Assembly: GCF_011745365.1 (NCBI RefSeq)
Contig: NW_024468914.1
Location: 1,138,001 to 1,202,000 of the forward strand
Source: Cryphonectria parasitica EP155
Lineage: Eukaryota; Ascomycota; Sordariomycetes; Diaporthales; Cryphonectriaceae
Length of the DNA stretch: 64,000 nt
Direction: 5' to 3'
Position numbers and translations under genes: made by a program. A model generated the notes under the pieces. The model was given only the letters and a program-made list of their open reading frames with translations, ran no database searches and was not told the origin of the DNA. Positions 21,630 to 32,560 of this stretch are shown here, one piece after another. Each line of letters starts with the position of its first letter. Position 1 is the first letter of the stretch.

Positions 21630-21862
21630 TGTGGCAGTGGCCATAGGGGCCTTAGGTGAATGAGGCCTGGGTGGCCACCCTGACTCACTGGCCTGGGCCA
21701 TTCAATGGAAAGGCAGTGAGTCGCCAGGTACGCTAGCTCAGTTGGGACTAGTGCTAATTGCCTTCTATATAGAAGGCAATTGGCAAGCGTGCCTTGAGAT
21801 AGATTAATTGAAGAATCATCTTCCCTTCTACCATTTGTACAGCCCCTAGAGTGCCTTCTACA
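21630..21862 (+). repeat. 3' LTR (233 bp)
   Basis: Matches 13889-14121 base for base as far as I can read. It carries the A-box-like string at 21734-21745 and the palindrome at 21756-21781. Confidence 0.97.
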
Positions 21863-21867
21863 CCCAC
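21863..21867. repeat. Right target-site duplication CCCAC
   Basis: Repeats 13884-13888 immediately after the 3' LTR. Confidence 0.9.
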
Positions 21868-23513
21868 CCACAATATGCAAGCCATGCCAAGGCCAACGAG
21901 GCGTGGTCTACCGCTATGTACAAAAAGCCAATGCACAAGATGTGATAGATCGCATTTCTTATGATACATGAAAATGAGTGGCTGAAAAATTATTGTGGGG
22001 TCAGTTGACGCAATACGCTCAGCCTGCCCGGTGTGCTCAGTAGCATTCTAAATCTCCTGAAGGGACCAAGATATGTCCGTCGACCAGCAAATATGCAGGT
22101 ACATCCCAATATTGCAAGGCTCATATCGAGATCCCAGCACTAATGCACAGCGCGCCTCAGCGGAAGGCCTTCCGGCACCAACGATGCAACCCTACTGCTT
22201 ATGTTGGCCAGTCCCGGCAGGAAAAAGTAATTCATTGTCATTTGGACGGAACTCGCGGAAGAGAACCAGACGTTGGAACAAGTCATCATTGCTTGTGCTC
22301 AAGGGCCAGCATAAGTGTGGCTGTCTACTTGAGTACGTACTTGGGACAAAGTTGACTAGTTACCTCTGCCCGGGGGCGGGGGGGGGGGGTGTTTATTGTC
22401 CTTGTTTGTTAGCCAGTGCACCATCCACTCCCTGAGGTATGCTACCTAACTACTTCAAGTATCCAAGAAGTGCTAAGAGGTACTTTCTCATGGTTAGTAC
22501 ATTTTACTTGCACCGCGTCAATGAAGTTGGAAAAACCAACTTTACACACCCAAGTTGATCCTGGACGGTGATATTAGTTGTTTGGGCAGGTCACACTGCA
22601 CAAACGCCCATCATCGACACTGTCCCTCGTCGAATGCTGCTATTTCGAGCCATTGGATCGGCCTCTCTGTGTAGCAACTTTTGCCGAGTCTTTCCGGCTG
22701 TGGAGGATCCCGCACTTCGTATTCAACATAAACTATGTACCCTCTCTGCATAGAGGCAGTCAGCTGCACTGTCGCTAGGTGCAGCCGCTCACGTCACGGC
22801 GAGAAGCTGTTTTGGCAATGGTCTAAACGGCGTCCCGCACCAGTGACGGAGTTATGACAAGAAAAAGCAACGGCTTGCTTTTTGGTGCGTTGTGATACGT
22901 CTCTTGTCCGTTGTGAAAAGACTGGGCCGAGGGACACGTTGTCCCGGCTTCTAGCACTGCATCGACTTCTTAGCGAACACACATGCCCCAGCCAACTAGT
23001 CTTAATAACAAACCAAGCAAGTATCATCTATATACAGCCCTTTTGTAAGCCACAAACTCCTCCAAAAGAGTGCATATCACTACTGCCAACAGGGTCTTTG
23101 AGGTTGCACTTCGGCGGGAATAAGTAAGTTCTCAGACCCAAAGCGCCGCAGAGATCCTGATTGCCTATGGAGCACCAGGTCACTTCGGGCACGCTACCCT
23201 GACATACACAGGTGTCTTTGACCCCATCGTACTTCCTCACCGGTCCGCTGATCAAGAGTGACTGCATGCCGACCAAGGACTCTGGCGAGTAGTATGTTCG
23301 CTTATCCTAGCGAGCCAACGAGCCCTTTCTGCAAGTTTAATACGCCGCGTCGAGCCATCCTCTTTTTCCACTCCCCAATCCATTAACTCTACCTCATCAA
23401 CTCTTGCTCATCATCGTTTCTCTTCCCTTCGAAAGGCCCTTCTCTTGAAAAGATTTAAAAGCATCTTTTCCATTCTCTCCCTTCCTTCCGTTGAAATCAG
23501 CTTCTCCATCAAT
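21868..23513. other. Intergenic, no supported gene
   Basis: Continuation of the desert on the right of the element. A G12 run lies at 22378-22389. The region from about 23340 on is CT-rich and is the likely promoter and leader of the acetyltransferase gene. Confidence 0.4.
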
Positions 23514-24557
23514 ATGGGCGAAGAAGATTATACGTGGGACACATCGACCCTGATCGACGTGCTCAGCGTTGGAGACGCTTCTTGCGATGGCCGTGGGAAG
23601 AACAAAGCCTGTGACCTCACGACCCTGAGTCCTCCTGACAACATCATGACCAAGCCCAATCCTGCAGAACGGGTCGCCTACATGGCCGGCCGTAATGATT
23701 TCCGGGCTGCTAGATCGCGGTGTACCAGCGCCTGTGTCGAGTACAACAAGATGGCGGAGGATGCCTCAACCGAAGAGCGTTTCACAAAATGGATGAGGTA
23801 TGTATCTGAAAGGAAAGAAGAAAGAAAAAACAGGAATTATAAAATCTGCCTCTGACATGATATTACAGTATCGTGGATCCAGACCGGAAGACAGAGGTCA
23901 GCGCCACGGGAGCCATTGCCATGTCAGATGCCTTTAGCAAGAGAAAAGAAGGAGACGCATCCTCGTCTGCAGAAAGTATCCCTCGTCCTACGTTTCCTTA
24001 CGTAAAGATGCCCATCTACATGGACTACGGCCTCCGAGTTCGCATCGGTCCGACAACCTTCATCAACAGAAATTGCTTCATCATGGACACGCCCGTCGCG
24101 GACATTGTCATCGGTGAACGATGTCAAATCGGCCCCAATGTCAACATCATCGGCGTCGGCCACTCCGTCAAGTACGAGGAGCGTAATGAGCTCGAGACCG
24201 GCGTGGCGGGCAGCTGGGGCGCCAAGGTCCAAATAGGCGACGGCGCCTGGATTGGAGCTGGCAGCACAATTCTGTAAGGACTTGTCCCCAATGTCTCTTC
24301 GCACGTGGCGAACTCTAGACGCTGACCATCTATTCTGTCCTTTATCCAGACCAGGGGTGACTATCGGAGAGTATTCGACGATTGGGGCGGGCAGTGTCGT
24401 TACTAGAGATGTGCCGGCGCGCTGTGTCGCTGTTGGCAACCCGGCCAAGGTCTTGTACATTATCGATGATGAGAGACCACCTGCAAAATATGCAAAGACA
24501 GCTATGACGCTAGAGCAGGCCTTGTCGATCAACCGTGAGGAAGAAGAGGAGGAGTAG
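23514..24557 (+). CDS. Maltose/galactoside O-acetyltransferase-like hexapeptide protein
   Basis: Three exons: 23514-23797, 23869-24273 and 24350-24557 (introns 71 and 76 nt, both GTATGT/GTAAGG...CAG). The joined product is 298 residues. The Mac-type N-terminal domain is seen around [13 protein letters not shown]...[10 protein letters not shown]. It is followed by the left-handed beta-helix hexapeptide repeats ([64 protein letters not shown]). The catalytic His lies in the GVGHSV segment, as in LacA/NodL. It is expected to transfer acetyl from acetyl-CoA to a sugar or similar acceptor in the cytosol. The C-terminal Glu run is unusual. About 60 extra N-terminal residues precede the Mac domain compared with bacterial relatives. 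The acceptor is unknown. Confidence 0.9.
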
Positions 24558-24637
24558 GCGAGTGCTAGATTCGGGTCAAGCCGAGCCCGTGTGACCAATG
24601 AGTTGTGTTGTGGTCCTTGAGTACAGCCCTTGTAAGA

Positions 24638-24652
24638 GGGGGGGGGGGGGGG
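24638..24652. repeat. G15 homopolymer
   Basis: Uninterrupted run of 15 G in the 3' flank of the acetyltransferase gene. Confidence 0.9.
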
Positions 24653-27419
24653 AGAGAAGGAGGAGGCAAGCTGATTCTAGAGGATGTTCATCTTTCTCTT
24701 TGCATTTTGGTACTTTTCATTGTGCTTCAAGGCGATTTTCTATGCATCTTCTCTCATTATTTGGCTGCTGAGCTGCATTGTAATACTAGATTTCCTTTGC
24801 ATTGCATGGCTCAGTCCACAAATTTGTCACTGCTAGTATTAAGCCTCTCCTCTTGTTCGTTTTACGAGCTGTTCGGACGATAGCATCACGTTTGATGGCG
24901 ACATAGATCAAGGAAGCAAACTCCCTATACCCACCCCAGTATAGTATATAAAGTGAATGTAAATGGCGCCCAATCTATGATTCAAATTTTATCATCAATA
25001 TATTGCTAATGTGAACCACTGATTGTAGCCGAATTGATCAAACAATGAAATGGTCATTTGTGCATTTATTGTCAGAGTGACAAGTAGTCTTCACCTGCCT
25101 CGCCCAAGGGGAAATTGTACATTCTAAGACACAAGATCCATCAAGTCATGAGAGGGCCTTCAATTCTAGAGCTTTCACTATCGACTTTGAGACAAGTGAG
25201 TTTTTCATGCAAGGTGGCATCTTGTGAGGTTAACAGTGAGTGCCTGGGAAAGTGGTGCTCTAGGAAGTGAAGCTATAGCAAGGAAAGTTCGATGAAGTTC
25301 GAGAACAGTGGATTCAAAGTGGAGTTATCTGAATTCACAAGTGCGATTCACACCTCTGCAAACTATATAACGTAGCGCCGCAGTCCGGTCATTCCTAATC
25401 AAACGACATTCCTGGATACCAACCAAATCAACACTCCAATCAACGTGCTACTCCACAGCATTGATGGTCCTTATTCTCATCGAGGGCATCATGGCCACTC
25501 CAGCCATGATGCTGAGATGACCATCCTTGTCTGCTATTTTAATCTGCTACTGATTGTTCTTCTCCTTGTCGACCCAATGACACCATCGACTTCATAGACC
25601 GTCCTACAGGGTTATTATGAGGATCCCTGAATATGCAGGCTTCGCTGGGCCTGATATTTCTGCAGTCCACCAAGTGGGTCTGACAGCTATTACCATCACA
25701 TCGGAGAGTCGAGTCCTGCATCTTCGAGTGAGCTCCTTAATCTCCCTGCTGACAAGATGATAACGGACTACAAGACTGACTAGACCATCAGGTTGCAAAA
25801 TCAGCAGCCGACGAACAGCTCGAGCCTCTTGATGACATCAACTACGTCAAATGTCGGGACAATGCTGTTTGAAATCATCTCTCAGGCTTGTGTGCCAAAC
25901 CATGGCGTGGGCGAGCTTATCAACGATCCAAAGAAGATCCTAAGCTCGCGGGGGATAAGATCATCCTAGATGAGACAACCAACAAGGCAAATCTGGTTGC
26001 AGATGTCAGAGGTGCCTCCGGCGGGAACATCAACAGCCTCACCGCAACAAACACTGTCATGGCTCAGCAGTTCATTGTGCACAAGATCATATCAACGATG
26101 TCTGTGCCGACCATGGTGATGTCATCATCACAAGCAATATTGCCTTTGCCCAGGGCTCTCTAATTTCCACCACTAGGGCTTCTCGGCAAAGACACTATTT
26201 CCAGTCATGGTGAGCACACAGCACTCCCTTGCAGGCATGCATAGAGCAAAGACTCCAACCAGTAGTGCTGAATGCTGATGGCCACGTGATGAGACAGGGC
26301 AATCAAAATTCTCCGTCTCATTGGAGAACAGCTGTTCTCCCCTATATATATCTCCTGAGCCTGCCCTCTATTTTGACCGGTCTCAGCAAGTGATGGGCAG
26401 CTATGACGTGGACGACCTACTCGGCTTCTAGATATTCTGCCTATCGACTCTGTTCTGTTGGCCCAATCGGGATATTGGGACGGGCCGGTTTAATATATCG
26501 ACTCTGCTCTCTTGGTGCTGTCGTCGACACAGCCCGCTCAGACTATGCTGGCTGGAGAAGCCCTTCCAGCCTGACTAGCCCGTCTACCAACCTGAATCAA
26601 CGGAGTCGGAAGGCGGAAATACACGCGCAACCCCAACCCATTCCATCAACTTATCCTTTAGCCTATATTTCGGCAGATTATGATGGGAGCGAGACACTGC
26701 TAAGTATCTTTGGGCACATGGACAGACGCATCTGCGCTATACCAATGACCGGCTATTTGACGTAGTCGACTTTTCAACCAATGCGGTCTCTTTGTTCCAC
26801 GGGACCATGGACAACATGGAACTACCTGTTAGTCACACGATCTGATCCTGGAAACCTAGACGGCGGGGTGACGGGCTCTGGCAATCCAGGGTACCGCCCG
26901 AGGAGCTGAGCAAATCCTTAGTACAGCTGCGCCGAATTTGATGCACAGACGTCTCTGGATCTTCAGTCTCTTTGTGGGTGCGTCAATCCCAGTGGTGCTG
27001 TTGATGAGGCCTGTGATCCTCCACCCAGTCCGCCGCGGGCCCGGTGGCGCTGGCGGCTACGAGTATTCTAATGACAAAGTCACTCGTGTCGTCCAATTGG
27101 GTTGCGGAACATCGTCAGAGCTAGGCGCATACGATGAGGACAGCGGTGAGAACGCACCTCGGGCGGTTCCCTAGGGGTCAGTCGGTGCTGACGAACACGT
27201 CACCACTCCTGTAACCACCCATGATGGATAAGACCCGACGTCGCCAGTGTCGACAAAGGTATGGCTATCATTGAGCCTTTCAAAGACTTGTCTAAGGGTC
27301 GATACTTTTGGTACTACGAGTCGTACATAGCATCTATAAGGAGAGAGGGGGGGGGGGGGAAGAGGAGGAAGAGGAGGAAGAGGAGGAAGAGGAGGAAGAG
27401 GAGGAAGAGGAGGAAGAGC

Positions 27420-27455
<36 letters not shown>

Positions 27456-29260
27456 GAGAGCGAGTGGATGTTAACTAGCGTTTGGGTGCGAGATCTTCAG
27501 CAACGTTCAAGATAGACGACATCATCGCCAGCTGCACGGTATTTTTGTCTTCCTTTTGTAACTCTTTTCTAGAGTCAACATCGATGAGAGGAGAGGAGGC
27601 TGGGGAGACAATAACATTATGATTCTGTACAGTCTTCTTACACTTATCGAGTTCAGGAATCTCGTGTCCTCAATCTGATTTTTCCCCTTGAAAAGTTAAC
27701 TAGGGATAGAAGAAGATGAAGGGTTGTTAATTAATCAACACATGACATTTTGCGGCTTGTCCAGAGAAGCTAGGGAATTGATTTGGCTCGAGAAAGGTAG
27801 AATTCTGTGGAGCCCTCACCAAACTTAACAGGCCAAAAGAAAAAGTGAGATATGATAGCGGTGATGAACTTGGAAACGTCCGAGCGAGCCTATCTTTCTT
27901 CATTTCTGACCAGACGCCAAGCGTTGGATATCGACACCTGACCCCTCCATCACACAATTGACTGGTTCGCTTGTCATACAGTATTTTGCCCCAGGCCTTA
28001 TTTCCGGGGGGGACGGGAAGGGAATAGGCCGAACTGCAGGCGGGTGGTGGGTGGGTTGCATTGCAATTAGGCCTTGACTATCTTCGTTGTTCCCTCTGTC
28101 GTAATTACACAGGCATGACAGGCTCCCTGGTCCACTCGGGCGCAGGTCTGTCTGTCTGTCTCTTCCACCCATTAATTTCTTCCCTGGTGCAAGCAGAAAA
28201 AAGAGATCTGATGGCCTCATGGACTCGAAATCAGATAGGTAGAGACGGGAGACTTGGGCCGATACAGGTACTGTACATGATTGTATCGTACCACGAGACC
28301 ATGATGTGAAAGCCCGAGACCAAAAGAGAAAGAGGTTCGCTAAAGGCAGGCCAAGATAAGTGGCGTATCTTTGTGCACACTTGGCAATCTTTGGGGGTTT
28401 CGTATTGGACCAAGCAAACACCGAAAATACTAACCGCCTCAACACATCGGTCAGCATCTTCCTGTGGCACAGCTTACCTACATGTACCATGATTCATCAT
28501 TGCCATGCAAGCGAGAACTAATGATGTATTTGTGCGAAGAAACATGACCCCTTTTTTGGAAGGAGGGTTACTGTATCATCAGAACATCAGAACTGCCCTT
28601 GGTCTTCCAAACTTTGTCGTCATCAACCGATCTCGCGACCAACCCTGTCAACCTGTCACTGTCCGTGCCAGGTGCTTTGCTGGCTCGCTAGCTGGGCGGG
28701 CTGTTCGGTTCGGTAATAGTGGGAGGCGAGCAACGCCCTATCCCCGTTGCCTTTTCACTTTTAAAATAGTGGCTGTCTCGGCACCCTCCGACGAGTGGTT
28801 ACGCGTAATGTGGATCAAGGATAGAAGGCTGAGCCTCTTGATTGGCCCAGGCAGGCTCGGATGGTCTCCACCCCGTCGGATTCTCAACGCTGCGTCGCCT
28901 TCTACTTGGTTTGGGTCGTGGATCGTCCATATCTTTACCGGATTCCTGCTCCACTGATGGAGGGTGGGATGGGATACTTCAGATCAGGGGAAAAGGGGAG
29001 AAGAAAGATTGCGATTCGTGAGTCCCCAGTTTTATGCGCCGAAGTCATCGCCTTTTCCAAGAGGTACCAAGACAAGAAGAGGAGACGAAGGAAAAGGGGG
29101 GGAGGGTCCTGTCAGTTTTTTTTTTTGGGGATCGTCACTTTGTGCTTGCGTTTTTTAATCTTTCGCTCTCTTTCCTTTTGGTTTCGATGCTGCAAGTATG
29201 TAAAGTAGTAGGCCAAAGAACTACTTACTTCACATCCCAACAACGCCCCCCTCCCGAACA
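24653..29260. other. Gene-poor stretch with degraded coding-like fragments
   Basis: No intact gene. Protein-like but frame-broken segments lie near 25880-26190 (for example DVCADHGDVIITSNIAFAQG, 26097-26156) and 26700-26830 (TNDRLFDVVDFSTNAVSLFH, starting near 26739), suggesting old gene relics that I cannot name. A purine microsatellite follows at 27347-27462. The last 300 bases are pyrimidine-rich leader of the next gene. Confidence 0.35.
27347..27462. repeat. G13 run and (GAGGAA)n purine microsatellite
   Basis: G-run at 27347-27359 followed by about 100 bp of GAGGAA/GAAGAG repeats, a polypurine strand able to form triplex DNA. Confidence 0.85.
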
Positions 29261-31177
29261 ATGTATTCCGAAGGCGGTTGGCAGCCCTCCGCCGGTGCTC
29301 GGAGATACCTGCGCATCCTTAACTCGACAGCCTTTCGCATCACAGTGGTGCTGGCGGCTGTAGCAGGGCTTTGGATGGGCGCGTCAGAGCTGTGGGCAAA
29401 CGTCCTGAGCCGTCTTCACCTGCACCGCCATCTGTCGTGGTACGGCCTTGGGTTGTACGGTCTTGCGCCGTCGACACACCTCGAGTCCTTTGAGCCGCGC
29501 GTTCCGTATCTCGACTTCCCGCGGTGGGATGCGCGGTGCAGCCAGGATTATGTCTTTTTTGGGTGGCGCGGCCACGAGGTCGACGAGCCCGGCGCCGTGA
29601 TTCTCGACGCACAGGGCGAGCTTGTCTGGCGCAACACAGACGAGTCGCAGACTGACCAGAACGATGTGCGCCCGCAGGTGTACCGCGGCGAGAGGTTCCT
29701 GACGTACCAGATGGACGGTGCGGATGGAAACCAGTCAGAAGGGTACTGGTACATGCTGGACGAGTCGTATAATATTCGCTACCGGGTGCGACCCAATGGA
29801 TTTCCTCATGCCGACATGCACGAGTTCCAGATCACAGAAGACGATACTGCGCTGATCATCACGACGATTCCTATCCCTTACGACCTCAGAAACGTCGGCG
29901 GTCCGGAGCACGGCTGGGTCGAGGACTGTTATTTCCAGGAACTCGACATCGAGACGGGCGAGGTGCTGTTCCAGTGGTCCTCGGTCGACCACTTCCCCAT
30001 CAATACGACCATGGAAGTCCAGAACAACTGCTTGATCGATCCCAGGGCCAGGTTCGCCGGCTGCGGCGACGACGAGGACTCTGCCTTTGACTATTTCCAC
30101 CTCAACAGCGTGGAGAAGGACGCCTCGGGCAACTATCTCATCTCGGCGCGCAACACCTGGGGCATCAGCTACATCGACGGCACGACGGGCGAGGTGCTCT
30201 GGACCCTGGGCGCGGGCCGGGTCAACGACTTCGAGGACCTCTCGGACGGGCTGGCGACCGATTTCGCATGGCAGCACCACGCGCGCTGGGTCGACGAGGA
30301 CAAGACCATCCTCTCCTTCTTCGACAACCACTACCACCGCATCGGCGACCCCTACGGCCCCAGCGGCGGGCGCGTCGTCGAACTCAACCTGCACAACAGG
30401 ACCGCCCGCCTCCGCCACCTGCTCGAGCACCCCAACCACATCAAGCCCGAGTCCCAGGGCAACACCCAACACCTCGACAACGGAAACTACATGGTCGGCT
30501 GGGGCAGCAGCGGCGCCTTCACCGAGTTTGCCCCCGACGGCGAGGTCCTGTGTGACGGGCGGTTTGGTGCAGAGGCTGCGTTCGAGTTCTCTCCTGTCAG
30601 CTCGTATCGTGTGTTTCGAGGAGAGTGGACGGGCATGCCCAGCTATCCGCCCAGCGTCGCCGTCGTGGGCAACAAGGTCTATGTCAGCTGGAACGGGGCG
30701 ACCGAGGTCGAGAGGTGGCAGGTCGAGGCCCTCGATGAGAGCGAGAAGACGGTCGATGTGCTCGCCCAAGCGTTTAAAGACGGCTTCGAGACCGTCATCG
30801 ACCTGCCCAAGGCCGCTGCCAACAGTATGATCCGTGTTGTGGCGCTCAGTGAGGGCGGTGAGCGCCTGGGGACCACTGATTTCCTCGAGGTGCCTGCGTG
30901 GAGCGTGGGCGGACTAGCGCCGTTGTTTGTCATGATCATCAGCCTGATTGGTGTGTTTCTGGTCGCCGTGTGTGGCGCTATTGTGTGGTGGACGTGTGCC
31001 CGGCGCCGGAGGGGACAGAAGGCAGAAGGCTATGAGAGGCTGGATGAGGGTGAGGAGTGGAAGGATGAGGCCAGCATGGAGCTGCAGGAGAGCCTGGGCA
31101 GTGAGGAGAATCTGACCAGTCCAGCCAACAGAGGGGCCCATCATCAACTACATCAGCAGGGTGATGCTGTATCATGA
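29261..31177 (+). CDS. Arylsulfotransferase (ASST)-family membrane protein
   Basis: Intronless, 638 residues. A hydrophobic segment near residues 25-46 acts as signal anchor. A large beta-propeller-like lumenal domain follows with the fungal ASST hallmarks DMHEFQIT, EVLFQWSSVDHF, DYFHLNSVEKD, GNYLISARN, WTLGAG, FAWQHHARW, FFDNHYHR, GNTQHLDNGNYMVGWG. A second transmembrane helix (about 555-579, PLFVMIISLIGVFLVAVCGA) is followed by a basic stop-transfer cluster and an acidic cytosolic tail. Fungal members (Pfam ASST/Arylsulfotran_2 type) are presumed sulfotransferases or sulfate-handling enzymes, but their substrates are not established. It is a lone gene here with no sulfur-metabolism neighbours. 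Start ATG 29261 gives the anchor. Confidence 0.85.
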   Translation: MYSEGGWQPSAGARRYLRILNSTAFRITVVLAAVAGLWMGASELWANVLSRLHLHRHLSWYGLGLYGLAPSTHLESFEPRVPYLDFPRWDARCSQDYVFFGWRGHEVDEPGAVILDAQGELVWRNTDESQTDQNDVRPQVYRGERFLTYQMDGADGNQSEGYWYMLDESYNIRYRVRPNGFPHADMHEFQITEDDTALIITTIPIPYDLRNVGGPEHGWVEDCYFQELDIETGEVLFQWSSVDHFPINTTMEVQNNCLIDPRARFAGCGDDEDSAFDYFHLNSVEKDASGNYLISARNTWGISYIDGTTGEVLWTLGAGRVNDFEDLSDGLATDFAWQHHARWVDEDKTILSFFDNHYHRIGDPYGPSGGRVVELNLHNRTARLRHLLEHPNHIKPESQGNTQHLDNGNYMVGWGSSGAFTEFAPDGEVLCDGRFGAEAAFEFSPVSSYRVFRGEWTGMPSYPPSVAVVGNKVYVSWNGATEVERWQVEALDESEKTVDVLAQAFKDGFETVIDLPKAAANSMIRVVALSEGGERLGTTDFLEVPAWSVGGLAPLFVMIISLIGVFLVAVCGAIVWWTCARRRRGQKAEGYERLDEGEEWKDEASMELQESLGSEENLTSPANRGAHHQLHQQGDAVS

Positions 31178-31898
31178 CACAGGCCCAACTAAGCCTTGTT
31201 TCAATGAATTACATAATTAAAGCGATTAGACTGAATCAAGACATCAATGACTTGATAGTTTGCACATAGCAGTGCCTCAATGACACCTTCATGGTATATG
31301 ATCTTGATAGTATTGGTGTTATATTGCACTCTCCGTGGCTTCAAAGTAAGTGTCATGAGGCCTGTGCTGATCTTGGTCTCATCCTAGCACAAACATGAGT
31401 TGAATCGATGCATATTTGAACAATAATGTGTCCTAGCTTTGGATCTTGTGTACTTACTTGGTCTTGAACTAGTTAAACGACCAAAGCAAGGGGAGATGCA
31501 TGTTAATTCAACAGCTGACTATATGTGAGGCAATTAATCAATCTATGCAGAAACGTTACAAATTAGTGAAGTCAAGCTTGAACACTATGTTTACACTGAC
31601 CTTTCCTTGTAAACTCGATACATTCTACCCACATGCAAATATAAACCTGGTATGTAATACAAGTCAAATCAACCAATGTGACTGGCTAATAGGCTGGACT
31701 CTGCATACTACGTCAAGTTTACAAGTCATAAAGCAGTGAGCTAGGGCAGTGTAGTGTCTTCAGCCCTCCAGAAGCTAAGCCTAGTTGTGCAACAAGTTCT
31801 TGTAGTAATAGTCATCAATGTAATTAACATGTGATCACAACAAGACTCATAGCAGAATCGTACAAGTATATAAAGTCATTGCAACGCTTCGGCACACA
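31178..31898. other. Intergenic, AT-leaning, no gene seen
   Basis: 3' flank of the ASST gene; no coding or RNA gene signal. Confidence 0.4.
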
Positions 31899-32560
31899 AT
31901 GTCAGAACACAGTAGAACATACTTTTATTTGAGAGGGTCCCAATCATCTCTTCAGAGACTCCTTTATGGCCCTCAGGATGTGTTGGAGCTCCGTGGCCTC
32001 ACGATCGACATTGCGCAGAGGAAAACCAAACCTCGAGCGACGAGGGACCACCGTCCAAGCGATGGTGTCCAACATTACAAAAACTTTAGAGCAGTCTGTG
32101 GGCGGAGAGGAAGGGAGCAGTGACGTGGACAAACGAATACAAGAGATTTTAGACACCATCACCGTGGGGAAGAAGGAGCTGATCCAGCATCGAAGAAAGA
32201 CTCGCTAGCGAGGATCGCTTGATGGGACAATGTCGTCGAACGGAGCTACCGCGCCACATTTGGGGTTCCGCTGTACAAGCCCACACGTCCATGCGAGGAC
32301 CGACTCTTCACGAGGAGCACCCTGGCTTCGAACAATAATAAGATTGAGGAGGACTGGGCAGATCAGAGTGATGATGGTGATATCCATGAGAGCTGCCAAT
32401 CGTATCCGAGACAGTCTCAGGATGATATCAGCTAGCAGTATAACGTCATGCCACAGGCCTGCGAGGCTGAGGAGCCAACACCTGAGCTCAACATCCAGAG
32501 TTCTACGAGAAAGAGGAACTGGCCACAGACAGCCAAGAGAGCACACCATGATAAATGAAT
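31899..32560 (+). pseudogene. Frame-shifted coding-like remnant, unrecognised
   Basis: Protein-like runs occur consecutively in different forward frames: SDVDKRIQEILDTITVGKKE (about 32120-32180), EERLASEDRLMGQCRRTELP (about 32190-32250) and KIEEDWADQSDDGDIHESCQ (about 32340-32400). A stop follows within each. This is what a decayed gene with indels would show. A TATAAA-like string lies just before 31899. No family is recognised and chance cannot be excluded. Confidence 0.25.

Larger units (their letters stand above)
13889..21862 (+). mobile_element. Complete Ty3/gypsy chromodomain LTR retrotransposon
   Basis: 7974-bp element bounded by two 233-bp LTRs (13889-14121 and 21630-21862). They begin TGTGGCAG and end TTCTACA (TG...CA), and I found no base difference between them by eye. 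It is flanked by a perfect 5-bp target-site duplication, CCCAC, at 13884-13888 and 21863-21867. Inside are a primer-binding-like site two bases after the left LTR, a 568-bp leader, and a single uninterrupted Gag-Pol frame of 2299 codons. The domain order PR-RT-RH-IN-chromodomain defines a chromovirus of the Ty3/gypsy (Metaviridae) type. LTR identity, TSD and intact frame indicate a very recent insertion. A typical polypurine tract abutting the right LTR is not seen; the nearest purine-rich run ends about 20 bases before it. Confidence 0.97.

Noticed and set aside
21098..21880. 260-codon minus-strand frame over the Pol end and 3' LTR
   Set aside because: Antisense shadow of the retrotransposon; the same protein-like part recurs in the 5' LTR because of LTR identity.
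29735..30769. 344-codon minus-strand frame
   Set aside because: Shadow of the GC-rich ASST gene; composition is that of complement codons.
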